From Acetobacter sp. UBA5411 (GTDB lineage: Bacteria; Pseudomonadota; Alphaproteobacteria; Acetobacterales; Acetobacteraceae), in contig NZ_DHNR01000019.1 of the NCBI RefSeq assembly GCF_002409645.1, forward strand, positions 228,811 through 292,810: DNA of 64,000 nucleotides. Reading direction: 5' to 3'. The stretch's first letter is position 1. Every line of letters starts with the position of its first letter. The notes beneath the pieces were generated by a model. It saw nothing but the letters and a program-made list of their open reading frames with translations, did no database searches and was not told the origin of the DNA. Both the position numbers and the translations under genes were made by a program. Shown here piece by piece: positions 36,118 through 45,933 of the stretch.

Positions 36118-36816
36118 ATGACAGCGCATCCTCTCGCCGGTTCCTCGGTCCTTTTCGATCTTGATGGAACAATCATCGACTCCCGCGCAGGGATCATCGC
36201 AACAATCCGGAAAGTGATCCGTGAGCTTGGTCATGAACCTGATCTGGATCAGGATCTGACCTGGGTCGTGGGCCCACCGCTGCGAGATCTGATCGGAGAA
36301 GTTCTCCGTCATTATGGCGATGACCGGTGTGACGACGCGATGGCGTGTTACCGGCGGCATTACGAAGCTGAAGGCATGTTCCAGACACCGGTTTTTCCCG
36401 GAATGCGGGAGGCCATCGCGACCATCAAAGAGGCGGGCGCTACCCTCTATATTGCGACATCAAAACCCAAGGCGCTGGCCCGCGCCATTCTTGAACGTGC
36501 AGGGTTACTCGGAGAGTTCCGGGAAGTTTATGGCGCTCGACCGGATGACAGCGGTGCGGAAAAGCCGGAACTGATCGGCTCGGTTCTGTCGGACCACGGG
36601 ATTGAAAAGCATCACGCCATCATGCTCGGTGATCGTCGGTTCGATATTTCCGGCGCGCATGCCAACGCCATCCGTGCAATTGGTATTGCGTGGGGATATG
36701 GCGGGGAAGGCGAACTGATCGAAGCGGGTGCTGAGGCCATCGCCGAGACGCCTTCCGAACTGCCGGACCTTGTTTCCAGACAGCTTCAGGCTGCCCTGAA
36801 GCATGTTCATGCCTGA
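36118..36816 (+). CDS. HAD-family phosphatase, phosphoglycolate-phosphatase subfamily
   Basis: 232 residues from the ATG at 36118. Motif I FDLDGTIIDSRAG, motif II YIATSKPKALA, and motif III/IV KPELIGSVL and IMLGDRRFDISGAHAN are present. The cap segment resembles Gph/PpaX-type enzymes; a pyrophosphatase or 5'-nucleotidase role is possible. It is a second HAD phosphatase besides the one at 27067. Confidence 0.85.
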   Translation: MTAHPLAGSSVLFDLDGTIIDSRAGIIATIRKVIRELGHEPDLDQDLTWVVGPPLRDLIGEVLRHYGDDRCDDAMACYRRHYEAEGMFQTPVFPGMREAIATIKEAGATLYIATSKPKALARAILERAGLLGEFREVYGARPDDSGAEKPELIGSVLSDHGIEKHHAIMLGDRRFDISGAHANAIRAIGIAWGYGGEGELIEAGAEAIAETPSELPDLVSRQLQAALKHVHA

Positions 36817-36988
36817 AGAGCGGTTCCCAAGGGATTGACCAATCGGTCACCTCATTGGAAACAGTCGGCAGAATTGCGTTGCAACCGGATTGCCCAAAGC
36901 GGGAATTTCCGCTCAAGTGTGGCGCAATATCGGCCCTGAGGGCCATGAAACCATAGGTAAGCCCCTTGAAAGGGCAGGAGAGCAGGCC

Positions 36989-38086
<1,098 letters not shown>

Positions 38087-38121
38087 CTCTGTTCTGCGGA
38101 CAGATCTGACCATTCCCATGG

Positions 38122-38146
38122 AGCCGACACTTCTCAAGTGTCGGCT
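38122..38146 (+). terminator. Terminator after ilvE
   Basis: Perfect 11-base arms (38122-38132, 38136-38146) around CTC, followed by TTTGCGTTT. It is 36 bases after the ilvE stop. Confidence 0.8.
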
Positions 38147-38181
38147 TTTGCGTTTCAGCTTCTTCAGTCACACAGGTTTCG

Positions 38182-38904
38182 ATGAAGATCCTTGCCGTCG
38201 CTTTGCCGAAAGTCCGTATCTGCGCCGTGGGACACTGGCCTGCGGACCGTATTGACAAGGATGGCTTCCTGATTCTGGACAGTGTGGTTCAGAAGGAGCT
38301 GGCGGAGATCGCCTCACTCGTTTCCTACGAATGCAAGGAACAGATCTTCGCTCAGGCGACGCCCGCGCAGTATATTTACATTCCGCACTCAGGCGCGGTG
38401 CGTGTTGCTCATCAGCTTGCGGACGGCAGAAATCAGATCGTCGCTTTCTATATGCCGGGTGAGCCGTTTGGGCTGGGGGAGAACGGCGTTTATCTGAATT
38501 CGGCCTGTGCGCTGACAGATTGCCTGCTTATCCGTGTGCCGCGTGCTGCGCTGGACGCACTCTGCGCTCATGAGCCGCGGCTGCAACAGGATTGTCTTGT
38601 GGGAGCCATGGCGCAGTTGCGGCTTTCCCAGCGGCATCTGCTGATTGTCACGCATCAGAGAGTGCTGAAGCGGGTTGCCGACTTTCTGCTGGAATGCAGT
38701 CGGCAGCAGGAAGTTTTTGATCCTGCGCGAAGTGTTCTCAGCCTTATCATGGATCGTTCCGATATCGCCGATTATCTGGGAACGTCCGTCGAAACAATCA
38801 GCCGTACGCTGGGGAAACTTGAGGAAGATGGTCTGGTGAAACGGCTTGATTCCCGTAGTCTCTGGCTTGATGTACCCAAACTTACGAATCTTCTCAATAA
38901 TTAG
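38182..38904 (+). CDS. Crp/Fnr-family transcription regulator
   Basis: 240 residues. The cyclic-nucleotide-like beta-roll runs from about residue 45 to 130 (FAQATPAQYIYIPHSGAVRV, GEPFGLGEN). The C-terminal winged helix holds RSDIADYLGTSVETISRTLGKLEEDGLV (about residues 190-217), with the FNR-type recognition helix ETISR. The N-terminal cysteine cluster of oxygen-sensing FNR is absent, so it is more like FixK or another effector-free member. It is a monocistronic gene placed between ilvE and radC; its targets are unknown. Confidence 0.88.
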   Translation: MKILAVALPKVRICAVGHWPADRIDKDGFLILDSVVQKELAEIASLVSYECKEQIFAQATPAQYIYIPHSGAVRVAHQLADGRNQIVAFYMPGEPFGLGENGVYLNSACALTDCLLIRVPRAALDALCAHEPRLQQDCLVGAMAQLRLSQRHLLIVTHQRVLKRVADFLLECSRQQEVFDPARSVLSLIMDRSDIADYLGTSVETISRTLGKLEEDGLVKRLDSRSLWLDVPKLTNLLNN

Positions 38905-38905
38905 G

Positions 38906-38925
38906 GATGTATTATAAAATACATC
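38906..38925 (+). terminator. AT-rich hairpin after the Crp/Fnr gene
   Basis: Perfect 8-base arms (38906-38913, 38918-38925) with a 4-base loop directly after the stop codon, in an AT-rich gap. It is a weak terminator candidate. Confidence 0.4.
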
Positions 38926-39044
38926 ATATTAAGTTTAAGTCTAATTTTTAGTATTTATTTATATAAAAAAACAAAATAGCTAGTATTCACTGAAATAACA
39001 TGCCTGTAGACTTTCGATGTTTTCTATTTGCGTCGAGGTCTTTC

Positions 39045-39797
39045 GTGAGTAATGGATTTTCGGATGGGGCGACATTTCGCAACCTGAATGTCCGCGACAC
39101 AAAACTGGCTCCTGACCCGACCAGAGCACTTCACAACAGCGAACAGGCTGACCCGGAAGAGAGTGGCCTTGTCACCGATCTACCGGTTCTGGATGATATT
39201 GACGCCCTCTCGGCGTTGGTGCATCTGGCCATGCCAAAACATGAGGAACCGAAGGTAATGGCGGGAATGCTTCTTGCCCGGTTCGGATCATTTGCGGGAA
39301 CCCTGACGGCTTCCACGCAGGCTTTGCGCTCTGTGGCCGGGATCGGGCCATACATGCTTGCGGCCGTAACCGTCTTTCGTGAAGCTGCGGTCAGGTTCCA
39401 GAGATCTCAACTCGCGGACAGTGAAATTCTTTCTGATCGGAAAAAGCTGTATGCCTATTTATCAGCGGTTCTGGCGCGGGAAGTCATAGAGCAGTTTCAC
39501 ATCCTTTTTCTGGACGAGACTGGCCTGTTGATCGCCGATGAAGCGCAGGCGAGGGGGACGGTCAATCATACTCCTGTTTATCCAAGAGAGGTTGTCCGCA
39601 GGGCGCTTGAACTGAAGGCGACCGCACTTGTTCTCGTGCATAATCACCCGAGCGGCGATCCGTCACCTTCAGCTGAAGATCTTGCCATGACCAAACAGGT
39701 CGCCTCTGCCGCCAGTGTTCTGGGCATTACCGTGCGGGATCATGTGATTGTCGGAAATGGTAAATGGCTGAGTTTCGCAGAGTCGAAATTGATTTAG
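39045..39797 (+). CDS. radC: RadC-family JAB/JAMM-domain protein
   Basis: 250 residues from the GTG at 39045, preceded by GAGG; ATG 39000 is an alternative. An N-terminal helix-hairpin-helix-like region (LRSVAGIGPYMLAAVTVFRE) precedes the JAB domain. The JAMM motif is H199-x-H201 and D212 in HNHPSGDPSPSAED, and EARGT-type EAQARGTVNH precedes it. Despite the radC name a DNA-repair role is not established; the fold suggests a metalloprotease. Confidence 0.9.
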   Translation: MSNGFSDGATFRNLNVRDTKLAPDPTRALHNSEQADPEESGLVTDLPVLDDIDALSALVHLAMPKHEEPKVMAGMLLARFGSFAGTLTASTQALRSVAGIGPYMLAAVTVFREAAVRFQRSQLADSEILSDRKKLYAYLSAVLAREVIEQFHILFLDETGLLIADEAQARGTVNHTPVYPREVVRRALELKATALVLVHNHPSGDPSPSAEDLAMTKQVASAASVLGITVRDHVIVGNGKWLSFAESKLI

Positions 39798-39853
39798 GAG
39801 CTTCCCCTGAAGGACTACAGCCGGGCATAACCCGACCATAGCCCCAAGCCCCC

Positions 39854-40924
39854 TCAAATCTGACTCTGGCTTTGCGTCTGCGATGAGAATGCCGGAAGCG
39901 GCTCAAGCGGCGGCAATGACTGAAGCGGTGTCGCCAGGACAGGTTCCGTTGGCCAGAAAGCCTGGGCAATTTCATTCTGAACCTGCTGAAGCTCGCTCTG
40001 AATCCAGTCGCAGAACTCATGCAGTCCGCTGACGATAATCTGGGTCGCCGTCTGACTTTCCAGCACGGCGGAGAGATGCTCCACACGCTCCAGAATGTTG
40101 GAAGATGCGAGCAGGCGGTAATCCCGGCGGAGCTGTGTCAGGCTATTGTGAAGTAGCCTGAGATTCGTCGTCAGTGAACGCGGAAAAGCGGCGCTCTTCA
40201 GCAGAAAACCGATGATGCTGGAGGGGCGGATATCGCCCGCCATGACCCGTCTGTAAGCATGATAACCCGCAGCCGAGCGCAAAAGAGCGGACCACTGGCT
40301 GATATCAACTTCCGATCCCACACCGGCCTCCGAAGGCAGGAGCGTATGGTATTTGATGTCGATCAGACGTGTGATCTGATCGGCGCGTTCAATATAGCGT
40401 CCAATATTGTAGAAGACCGACACCTGATCCCGATAGAGCGTTCCCTCGGTAATACCGGTATGGGTTTGGCACTCTTCCTTGATCTTCGTGCACAGGGTGG
40501 AAATTTCGCCGGGGCGGATGTCGTTGGCTTTCAGGTCCCGGACAAAATTGGTGAAGACGTTGAGCTGCGCCCACATTTCCACAGAGATGAACGGACGCAG
40601 GGATCGGGCGTTTTCACGGGCGGCATGAGCCAGAGCGGCGATTGAAGTCGGGTTGTCCCTTTCAATCACATAAAAGGAGATCACCTGTTCCGCGGCGTAT
40701 TTGCGGTGCGCCTTGAAGAATCTTTCCTCATCCGCATTGATCTGAATGATGGCCTTCCATCCGTCTGTCGCGCCGGACCGAACAAAGGTCTCGGTGATAT
40801 CGATGATACGCGCCAGATTTTCGATGCGTTCCATATAACGGGCGAGCCACATGGAACATTCTGCATACCGTGAGAGAAGCGGCTGCGGAGGAAGGGTTGC
40901 GATCGGATCGACAGTAATGGTCAT
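39854..40924 (-). CDS. Alpha-E domain protein (stand-alone)
   Basis: 356 residues from the ATG at 40924, overlapping the stop of the ATP-grasp gene as ATGA. It matches PF04168, an all-helical domain, starting with LLSRYAECSMWLARYMERIENLAR and carrying the characteristic ER motif in YNIGRYIERADQITRLI. The C-terminus is Gln/Ser-rich (FSSQTQSQSQI). In the first cluster the same domain is fused to the ATP-grasp. It may be a second enzymatic or scaffold component of the predicted peptide-ligation system. Confidence 0.9.
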   Translation of the reverse strand: MTITVDPIATLPPQPLLSRYAECSMWLARYMERIENLARIIDITETFVRSGATDGWKAIIQINADEERFFKAHRKYAAEQVISFYVIERDNPTSIAALAHAARENARSLRPFISVEMWAQLNVFTNFVRDLKANDIRPGEISTLCTKIKEECQTHTGITEGTLYRDQVSVFYNIGRYIERADQITRLIDIKYHTLLPSEAGVGSEVDISQWSALLRSAAGYHAYRRVMAGDIRPSSIIGFLLKSAAFPRSLTTNLRLLHNSLTQLRRDYRLLASSNILERVEHLSAVLESQTATQIIVSGLHEFCDWIQSELQQVQNEIAQAFWPTEPVLATPLQSLPPLEPLPAFSSQTQSQSQI

Positions 40925-42429
40925 GATGCCAGCACCCATGTGTCCTTGGAGCCACCGCCCTGGGACGAATTGACGACGAGTGAGCCACGTTTCAGCGCTA
41001 CGCGGGAGAGACCGCCCGGAAGCACCCATGTGTCCTTGCCGGTAACAGCGAAAGGACGCAGGTCGACATGGCGATTTTCGAGGCCGGTTTCACAAAGTGT
41101 CGGGCACACGGAAAGCTGCACGACCGGCTGACTGATGTAGTTGGCTGGATCATCCTTCAGCTTGCAGCTGAAATCGGCGAGTTCCTCTTTCGTGGCATGT
41201 GGCCCGATCAGAAGGCCGTAGCCGCCTGATTCACCAACGGGTTTGACAACCAACTTGTCGAGATTTGCCAACGTGTAGGCCAGTCCTTCCGGTTCGGCGC
41301 AGATATGCGTTTCCACGTTGGAAAGGATCGGTTCTTCGGAAAGATAATACTGAATGATTCTCGGCATGTAGGCGTAGACGGCCTTGTCATCCGCCACGCC
41401 GGTTCCGATCGCGTTGGCGATGGTCACATTCCCCTTGCGATAGGCCTGCACCAGTCCGGGCACACCCAGCATGCTTGAGGGATCAAAGGCTTCCGGATCA
41501 AGAAAGTCGTCGTTGAGGCGGCGGTAGATGGAATGGACCGGACGCAGGCCCGCTGTCGTGCGCATATAGACGCGGTCGTTTTCAGTGACGAGGTCGCGTC
41601 CTTCCACGAGCGGAACACCCATCTCGCGAGCGAGGAAAACATGTTCGAAATAGGCAGAGTTGTAGATACCCGGCGACAGCAGGACGACCTGAGGATTGTC
41701 CACACCTTCAGGGGCAACTTCCGAAAGGGCATTCTGTAGGCGCATGCCATACTCGTCCACGGGCATGAGATCGATGCCTGACGCGATATCCGGCATGACA
41801 CGCAGCGTCGTATGGCGGTTCTCGATCACATACGAGACGCCGGAAGGTGTCCGTCCGTTATCTTCCAGAACGAGAAAGCGCCCCGTCTCGTCACGCACAA
41901 GGTCGGTGCCGTCGATGTGAATATAAGTGCCGCCGGGAACGTCCAGCCCCATCATGGCGGGACAGAAATTGGAATTTCCGACGACCAGTTCACGGGGGAT
42001 GATGCCATCTTTGAGCACGTTCTGATCGTGATAGATGTCCCACAGAAACATGTTCAGGGCTTTGACCCGCTGCTTTACGCCGGCTTCCACATGCCGCCAT
42101 TCGGGTTGGGTCAGGATACGCGGCACAAGATCAAATGGAAGGATGCGGTCAATGGCGTTCTTGTCCGAATATACCGTAAAAGTAATGCCGAGGTTGTAGA
42201 GTTCCTGTTCGGCCTGTGCCGCACGGGTGCGAAGGTCATCCAGAGGAAGGGCGTTCAACCTTTGCCGAAGCAAATCAATCCGGGGGTCGAGCGGAGCTCC
42301 GGTATTGGTGAGTTCACAGAAAAAATGGCCGTTTTGATAAGTGGAGAACAGGCCTTCAGACGGTGTGCTTGCGGAGAATCCGCTGGCAGTCGGGGAAGGT
42401 CCGGTCTGTTTGTGCGTAGAGTTGCCCAT
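40921..42429 (-). CDS. Circularly permuted ATP-grasp protein (stand-alone)
   Basis: 502 residues, the normal length for COG2308-type proteins. Motifs include FLWDIYHDQNVLKDGIIP, MMGLDVPGGTYIHIDGTDLVRD, VLEDNGRTPSGVSYVIENR (Mg/ATP region) and KPVGESGGYGLLIGP (ATP-lysine and glycine loop). It is coupled to the alpha-E gene downstream on the same strand. No transglutaminase gene is adjacent to this second locus; the ones at 4.8 and 13.7 kb may serve both. Confidence 0.92.
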   Translation of the reverse strand: MGNSTHKQTGPSPTASGFSASTPSEGLFSTYQNGHFFCELTNTGAPLDPRIDLLRQRLNALPLDDLRTRAAQAEQELYNLGITFTVYSDKNAIDRILPFDLVPRILTQPEWRHVEAGVKQRVKALNMFLWDIYHDQNVLKDGIIPRELVVGNSNFCPAMMGLDVPGGTYIHIDGTDLVRDETGRFLVLEDNGRTPSGVSYVIENRHTTLRVMPDIASGIDLMPVDEYGMRLQNALSEVAPEGVDNPQVVLLSPGIYNSAYFEHVFLAREMGVPLVEGRDLVTENDRVYMRTTAGLRPVHSIYRRLNDDFLDPEAFDPSSMLGVPGLVQAYRKGNVTIANAIGTGVADDKAVYAYMPRIIQYYLSEEPILSNVETHICAEPEGLAYTLANLDKLVVKPVGESGGYGLLIGPHATKEELADFSCKLKDDPANYISQPVVQLSVCPTLCETGLENRHVDLRPFAVTGKDTWVLPGGLSRVALKRGSLVVNSSQGGGSKDTWVLAS

Positions 42430-42592
42430 TCGTGCTCCTGACCGCTTTTCTCCTGGAAAACGTAGGCCGCCCGGAGAAGTTCGTTACAGAAGAGCAAGAA
42501 AATTTCGTGTAGCCAAGCCTAAAATGAATCTTGGGCATTTGTTTTGCGTATATGACTTTAACTGGTTGTTAGTAATGGTGAGGCACCCTGCG

Positions 42593-42635
42593 GACAGACG
42601 CAAACGCCGGAAAAGCCGGCTGATGGAGGTCTGTC
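42593..42635 (+). promoter_or_regulatory. Structured leader masking the DUF1217 ribosome site
   Basis: The leader has an outer 7-base perfect stem (42593-42599 with 42629-42635) that closes right before the ATG at 42636, and an inner 5-base stem GCCGG/CCGGC. The Shine-Dalgarno GGAGG at 42625-42629 lies in the structure and its last base is in the outer stem. It may act as a translational switch or thermosensor-like element. Confidence 0.45.
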
Positions 42636-43478
42636 ATGTCAGTTATCACCGGTCTGTCACCTGTCGCCCTGTATGAGCATGATCTCAAGGACGAGGCAAA
42701 ATCAGCTTCCGATTACGCCAAGACAGATGCGACGGTGACAAACTATACATCATCCTTTGAGGAAGACGCCGTAACAATCACCTCTGCTTCAGCCTTGATG
42801 AAAAACTACAAGGCGCTTTCCGTTGTCCTCGGTGCCTATGGTCTCGGGTCGATTCAGAATTCCACCGCGCTGGTAAAAGATCTTCTGACGCAGGATCCGA
42901 CGGACTCCAAGTCCGTGTCGGCCAAATCAGGTAATGCAGCGTGGACTGCGTTCGCAAAAGCTTTTTCTGCATTCAATACAAGCGGTTCTTCTGCTTCGAC
43001 GACATCACCTTTCGCTGACCAGTCGACTGTTGATTCGATCGTCACGAAATACGAAGAGAAATCTTACGAAACCGCACTTGAAGCGCAGCAGAGCACGTCC
43101 GGTGTTGGTAATGCTCTCTATTTCACGAGAACAATGACGACAGGCATGACTGTCGATCAGATCATGTCTGATTCCACACTTCTAAAAGTTGTTGAAACTG
43201 TCAGCGGATATAATCCAACACAGTTTGGTGTTCTCGATTATGACGAACAGAAGCGTCTGATTGAGAAAACATACAAGGCATCGGACTTTTCATCTGAAGC
43301 GAATATTCAGAAGTACGCAGAGCGTTATCTAGCCATCCTTCAGTTTAATCCTCAGACGGTCACCAAGCCAACTACAATGCTGTCACTTTATGGTTCGGAT
43401 GGATCAACTGACCCAACCCTTAGTCTGTTCGGAATAACCTCAAGCGGTACCTCGCTGGTTTCCTCATTGTTCGGTTAA
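42636..43478 (+). CDS. DUF1217-family protein
   Basis: 280 residues. The arrangement LMKNYKALSVVLGAYGLGS near residue 55, then a second block FTRTMTTGMTVDQIMSDSTLLKVV and NPTQFGVLDYDEQKRLIEKTY, matches DUF1217 (PF06748), which is often found in flagellar gene regions of Alphaproteobacteria. No flagellar gene is nearby here. No signal peptide is present; Ser/Thr-rich spacers are. GGAGG lies 7 bases before the ATG, within a leader hairpin. The function is unknown. Confidence 0.75.
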   Translation: MSVITGLSPVALYEHDLKDEAKSASDYAKTDATVTNYTSSFEEDAVTITSASALMKNYKALSVVLGAYGLGSIQNSTALVKDLLTQDPTDSKSVSAKSGNAAWTAFAKAFSAFNTSGSSASTTSPFADQSTVDSIVTKYEEKSYETALEAQQSTSGVGNALYFTRTMTTGMTVDQIMSDSTLLKVVETVSGYNPTQFGVLDYDEQKRLIEKTYKASDFSSEANIQKYAERYLAILQFNPQTVTKPTTMLSLYGSDGSTDPTLSLFGITSSGTSLVSSLFG

Positions 43479-43526
43479 GAACCCCAAGGCTTCCGTTCGC
43501 CAGAAGCGGTAGAACGTGTGCTTGGT

Positions 43527-44312
43527 TCATGAGATGTCGTTTAGAAAATCCTGAATGGCGGAAAGTGTTTCTTCAGGCACTTCTTCCGGAAGAAAATGCT
43601 CGCCCGGGAGCGCATGGCCAATCACTTTGCCGGTCGAAACTTCCTGCCAGGGCAGAACCGGATCATACCATCCTCCCATGCGTCCTTTTTTACCCCAGAG
43701 AACAAGAATTGGGCAGAGGAGCTCGGGACGTGCCGCAGGCCATGAAAAGGGCGTGCTGTTTCGCCATACTGACGCAGAGAGGTAGTCTTTTACTGCCTCT
43801 GGAGAAAAGAAACTGTCCTCTGCAATAGGATCATCGAGCCATTCAGCAGGTATCTGAACGGCATTGGCTTCCGGTTTCGGGTGACGTTGGCCAAACCAGC
43901 AACTTTCATAGTGTGTCAGGGAAAAAGCCATATCATCCCGTCCGGTGTGATCCGGGCCGGGCAGGGCTTCAAGCAGAACCAGCGCTTTCGCCCGAGATGG
44001 TTCCTGCCCAGCCACTTCGCACGCAACCCGCGCGCCATAGTCCTGCCCTGCCAGAATAAGGCTTTCATGGCCAAGGCTATCCGCCAGACCAAGCAGATCA
44101 TTAGCCTGCTGGGCGAGAGAACGCTCAGGATGCAGATCCGGGCACAGCACTGTGTAATGGGCTGCAAGGGCTGGAGCCACCTTATGCCACATGGCGTGCG
44201 TTTCTGGCCGACCATGCAGAAGCATGAGGAGAGTGCCACTGCCACCAAGACAAAAGCGGTAAGGAACGCCGTTCACCGTCTTGGTTGTGAGAGCAAAACC
44301 GTCGAACAGCAT
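43527..44312 (-). CDS. Alpha/beta hydrolase with Asp nucleophile (haloacetate dehalogenase/epoxide hydrolase-like)
   Basis: 261 residues. The oxyanion motif is LLMLLHGRPETHAMWHKV (HGxP), the nucleophile elbow is LAGQDYGARVACEVA, with Asp instead of Ser, and the catalytic His is in GHALPGEHFLPEEVPE. The Asp nucleophile with HGRPET points to the dehalogenase/epoxide hydrolase group. No partner gene is evident. The substrate is inferred only by family. Confidence 0.8.
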   Translation of the reverse strand: MLFDGFALTTKTVNGVPYRFCLGGSGTLLMLLHGRPETHAMWHKVAPALAAHYTVLCPDLHPERSLAQQANDLLGLADSLGHESLILAGQDYGARVACEVAGQEPSRAKALVLLEALPGPDHTGRDDMAFSLTHYESCWFGQRHPKPEANAVQIPAEWLDDPIAEDSFFSPEAVKDYLSASVWRNSTPFSWPAARPELLCPILVLWGKKGRMGGWYDPVLPWQEVSTGKVIGHALPGEHFLPEEVPEETLSAIQDFLNDIS

Positions 44313-44454
44313 GATTGGCCTCGCTCCAGATTGTGGAAATCAGTTCTTTACAGGTATCAGATTGGCCTGCTTGGTTTTCATCAACTCAGTTCTGTATGAA
44401 AGCGTAGTGATCTCCTAAGTTTCCTGACAGCACATTTCTTGAGAAAGCCTTTTT

Positions 44455-45933
44455 ATGATGGATGATACCGACCCGTTTCTTTCTCTTGACCCGCAGGGCG
44501 CAGACTGGGACAGGCTCCGGGCCACAGGCCATCATATGCTCGATATGATGTTCGATAATCTGCGGGATATCAGGGAACAGCCCGTCTGGCAGCCTTTGCC
44601 CGATGATATACGGACCGATTTTCGTCACGCCCCGATTCCTGAACATGGGATGGATGCTACGGCATTTGGGGAAGCGTTCAGGGAAACGGTCCTTCCTTAC
44701 AGCGTAGGGAACCGTCATCCGGGCTTCATGGGGTGGGTGCATGGCGGCGGAACGCCGGTCGGTATGCTGGCGGAGATGCTGGCTGCGGGCCTCAACGCCA
44801 ATCTGGGAGGCAGGGATCATGCACCTGTAGAAGTCGAGCGCATGGTCATTCGCTGGGCTGCGACCCTGATGGGCTTTCCGGAAACGGCTTCAGGTCTGTT
44901 TGTCACGGGCTCTTCAATGGCGAATTTTATTGCCGTTATCGTCGCCAGTCGCGCAGCAAAAGATGGCCTGTCCTTGAGGAAAAACGGTGTCGGAGGCCGA
45001 TCTCTCGTGGGATATGCCGCATGCAGCGCTCATGGATGCGTCAGTCGGGCATTCGATCTTGCCGGCCTTGGTTCCGATGCGCTCCGGCTGGTGCCCCTAG
45101 ATGACACATTCCGCATGGATACCATGTCTCTGAAGGCCATGATCGCCGCAGACAGGGAAGCGGGTTTTGAGCCATTCCTTGTGGTCGGAACGGCGGGAAC
45201 CGTCGATGTGGGCGCTATCGATCCCCTGGATACGATTGCCGCAATCTCAGCCGACGAAGGGCTCTGGTTCCATGTGGATGGTGCTTTCGGCGCGATGGCG
45301 ATGCTCTCTCAGCAGTTCAAGGAGGCGTTGTCAGGTCTTGAAAAAGCCGACAGTCTTGCGTTCGATTTCCACAAATGGGCGCAGGTGCCGTATGATGCGG
45401 GCTGCGCGATCGTGCGGGATCCCACAAAACATGCTGCGGCTTTTGCACAGACCCTGTCCTACCTCTCTCGGGAAGATCGGGGACTGGCTGCGGGCGCGCC
45501 ATGGTTCTGCGATCTCGGTCCGGATCTGTCACGGGGATTCAGGGCGCTGAAAGTCTGGGCGACCCTGTCTGTCTACGGCACGCAGCGGCTTGGCCAGATG
45601 GTGGATCATTGCTGCGCTGTGGCCTGTCATCTTGCGGAGCGCGTTGGTTCCGAGCCGAAGCTCGAACTCATGGCGCCTGTAACGCTGGATATCGTCTGCT
45701 TCCGGCTTCGTGATCCTGCCCTGACGGAAGAGCAACTCGACCACCTGAATGGTGAGGTCGTGAAGGATGTTCAGGAGTCTGGATTGGCGGCTCCTTCGAC
45801 GACACGCATCAATGGGCATCTGGTGATCCGGGCTGCCATCGTCAATCACAGAACAATGGCAGCGGATGTGGACCGGATGGTGGATGCCGTTCTTAGCTTT
45901 GCTGCAAAGCGTCGCTCAGGCCTGCCTGCCTGA
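44455..45933 (+). CDS. PLP-dependent group II amino-acid decarboxylase
   Basis: 492 residues. The N-terminal helix HHMLDMMFDNLRDIREQPVW, the central VTGSSMANFIAVIVASRAA, the aspartate WFHVDGAFGAMAML and the PLP-lysine in FDFHKWAQVPYDAGC are typical of aromatic L-amino-acid decarboxylase relatives. It may decarboxylate or, in some members, oxidise aromatic amino acids. The last 18 bases overlap the end of cobT on the other strand. No pathway partners are adjacent. Confidence 0.85.
   Translation: MMDDTDPFLSLDPQGADWDRLRATGHHMLDMMFDNLRDIREQPVWQPLPDDIRTDFRHAPIPEHGMDATAFGEAFRETVLPYSVGNRHPGFMGWVHGGGTPVGMLAEMLAAGLNANLGGRDHAPVEVERMVIRWAATLMGFPETASGLFVTGSSMANFIAVIVASRAAKDGLSLRKNGVGGRSLVGYAACSAHGCVSRAFDLAGLGSDALRLVPLDDTFRMDTMSLKAMIAADREAGFEPFLVVGTAGTVDVGAIDPLDTIAAISADEGLWFHVDGAFGAMAMLSQQFKEALSGLEKADSLAFDFHKWAQVPYDAGCAIVRDPTKHAAAFAQTLSYLSREDRGLAAGAPWFCDLGPDLSRGFRALKVWATLSVYGTQRLGQMVDHCCAVACHLAERVGSEPKLELMAPVTLDIVCFRLRDPALTEEQLDHLNGEVVKDVQESGLAAPSTTRINGHLVIRAAIVNHRTMAADVDRMVDAVLSFAAKRRSGLPA

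Noticed and set aside
36817..36988. Attenuator-type leader peptide before ilvE
   Set aside because: Several short inverted repeats are present, but the small ORF read is M-K-P-stop with no run of Leu, Ile or Val codons.
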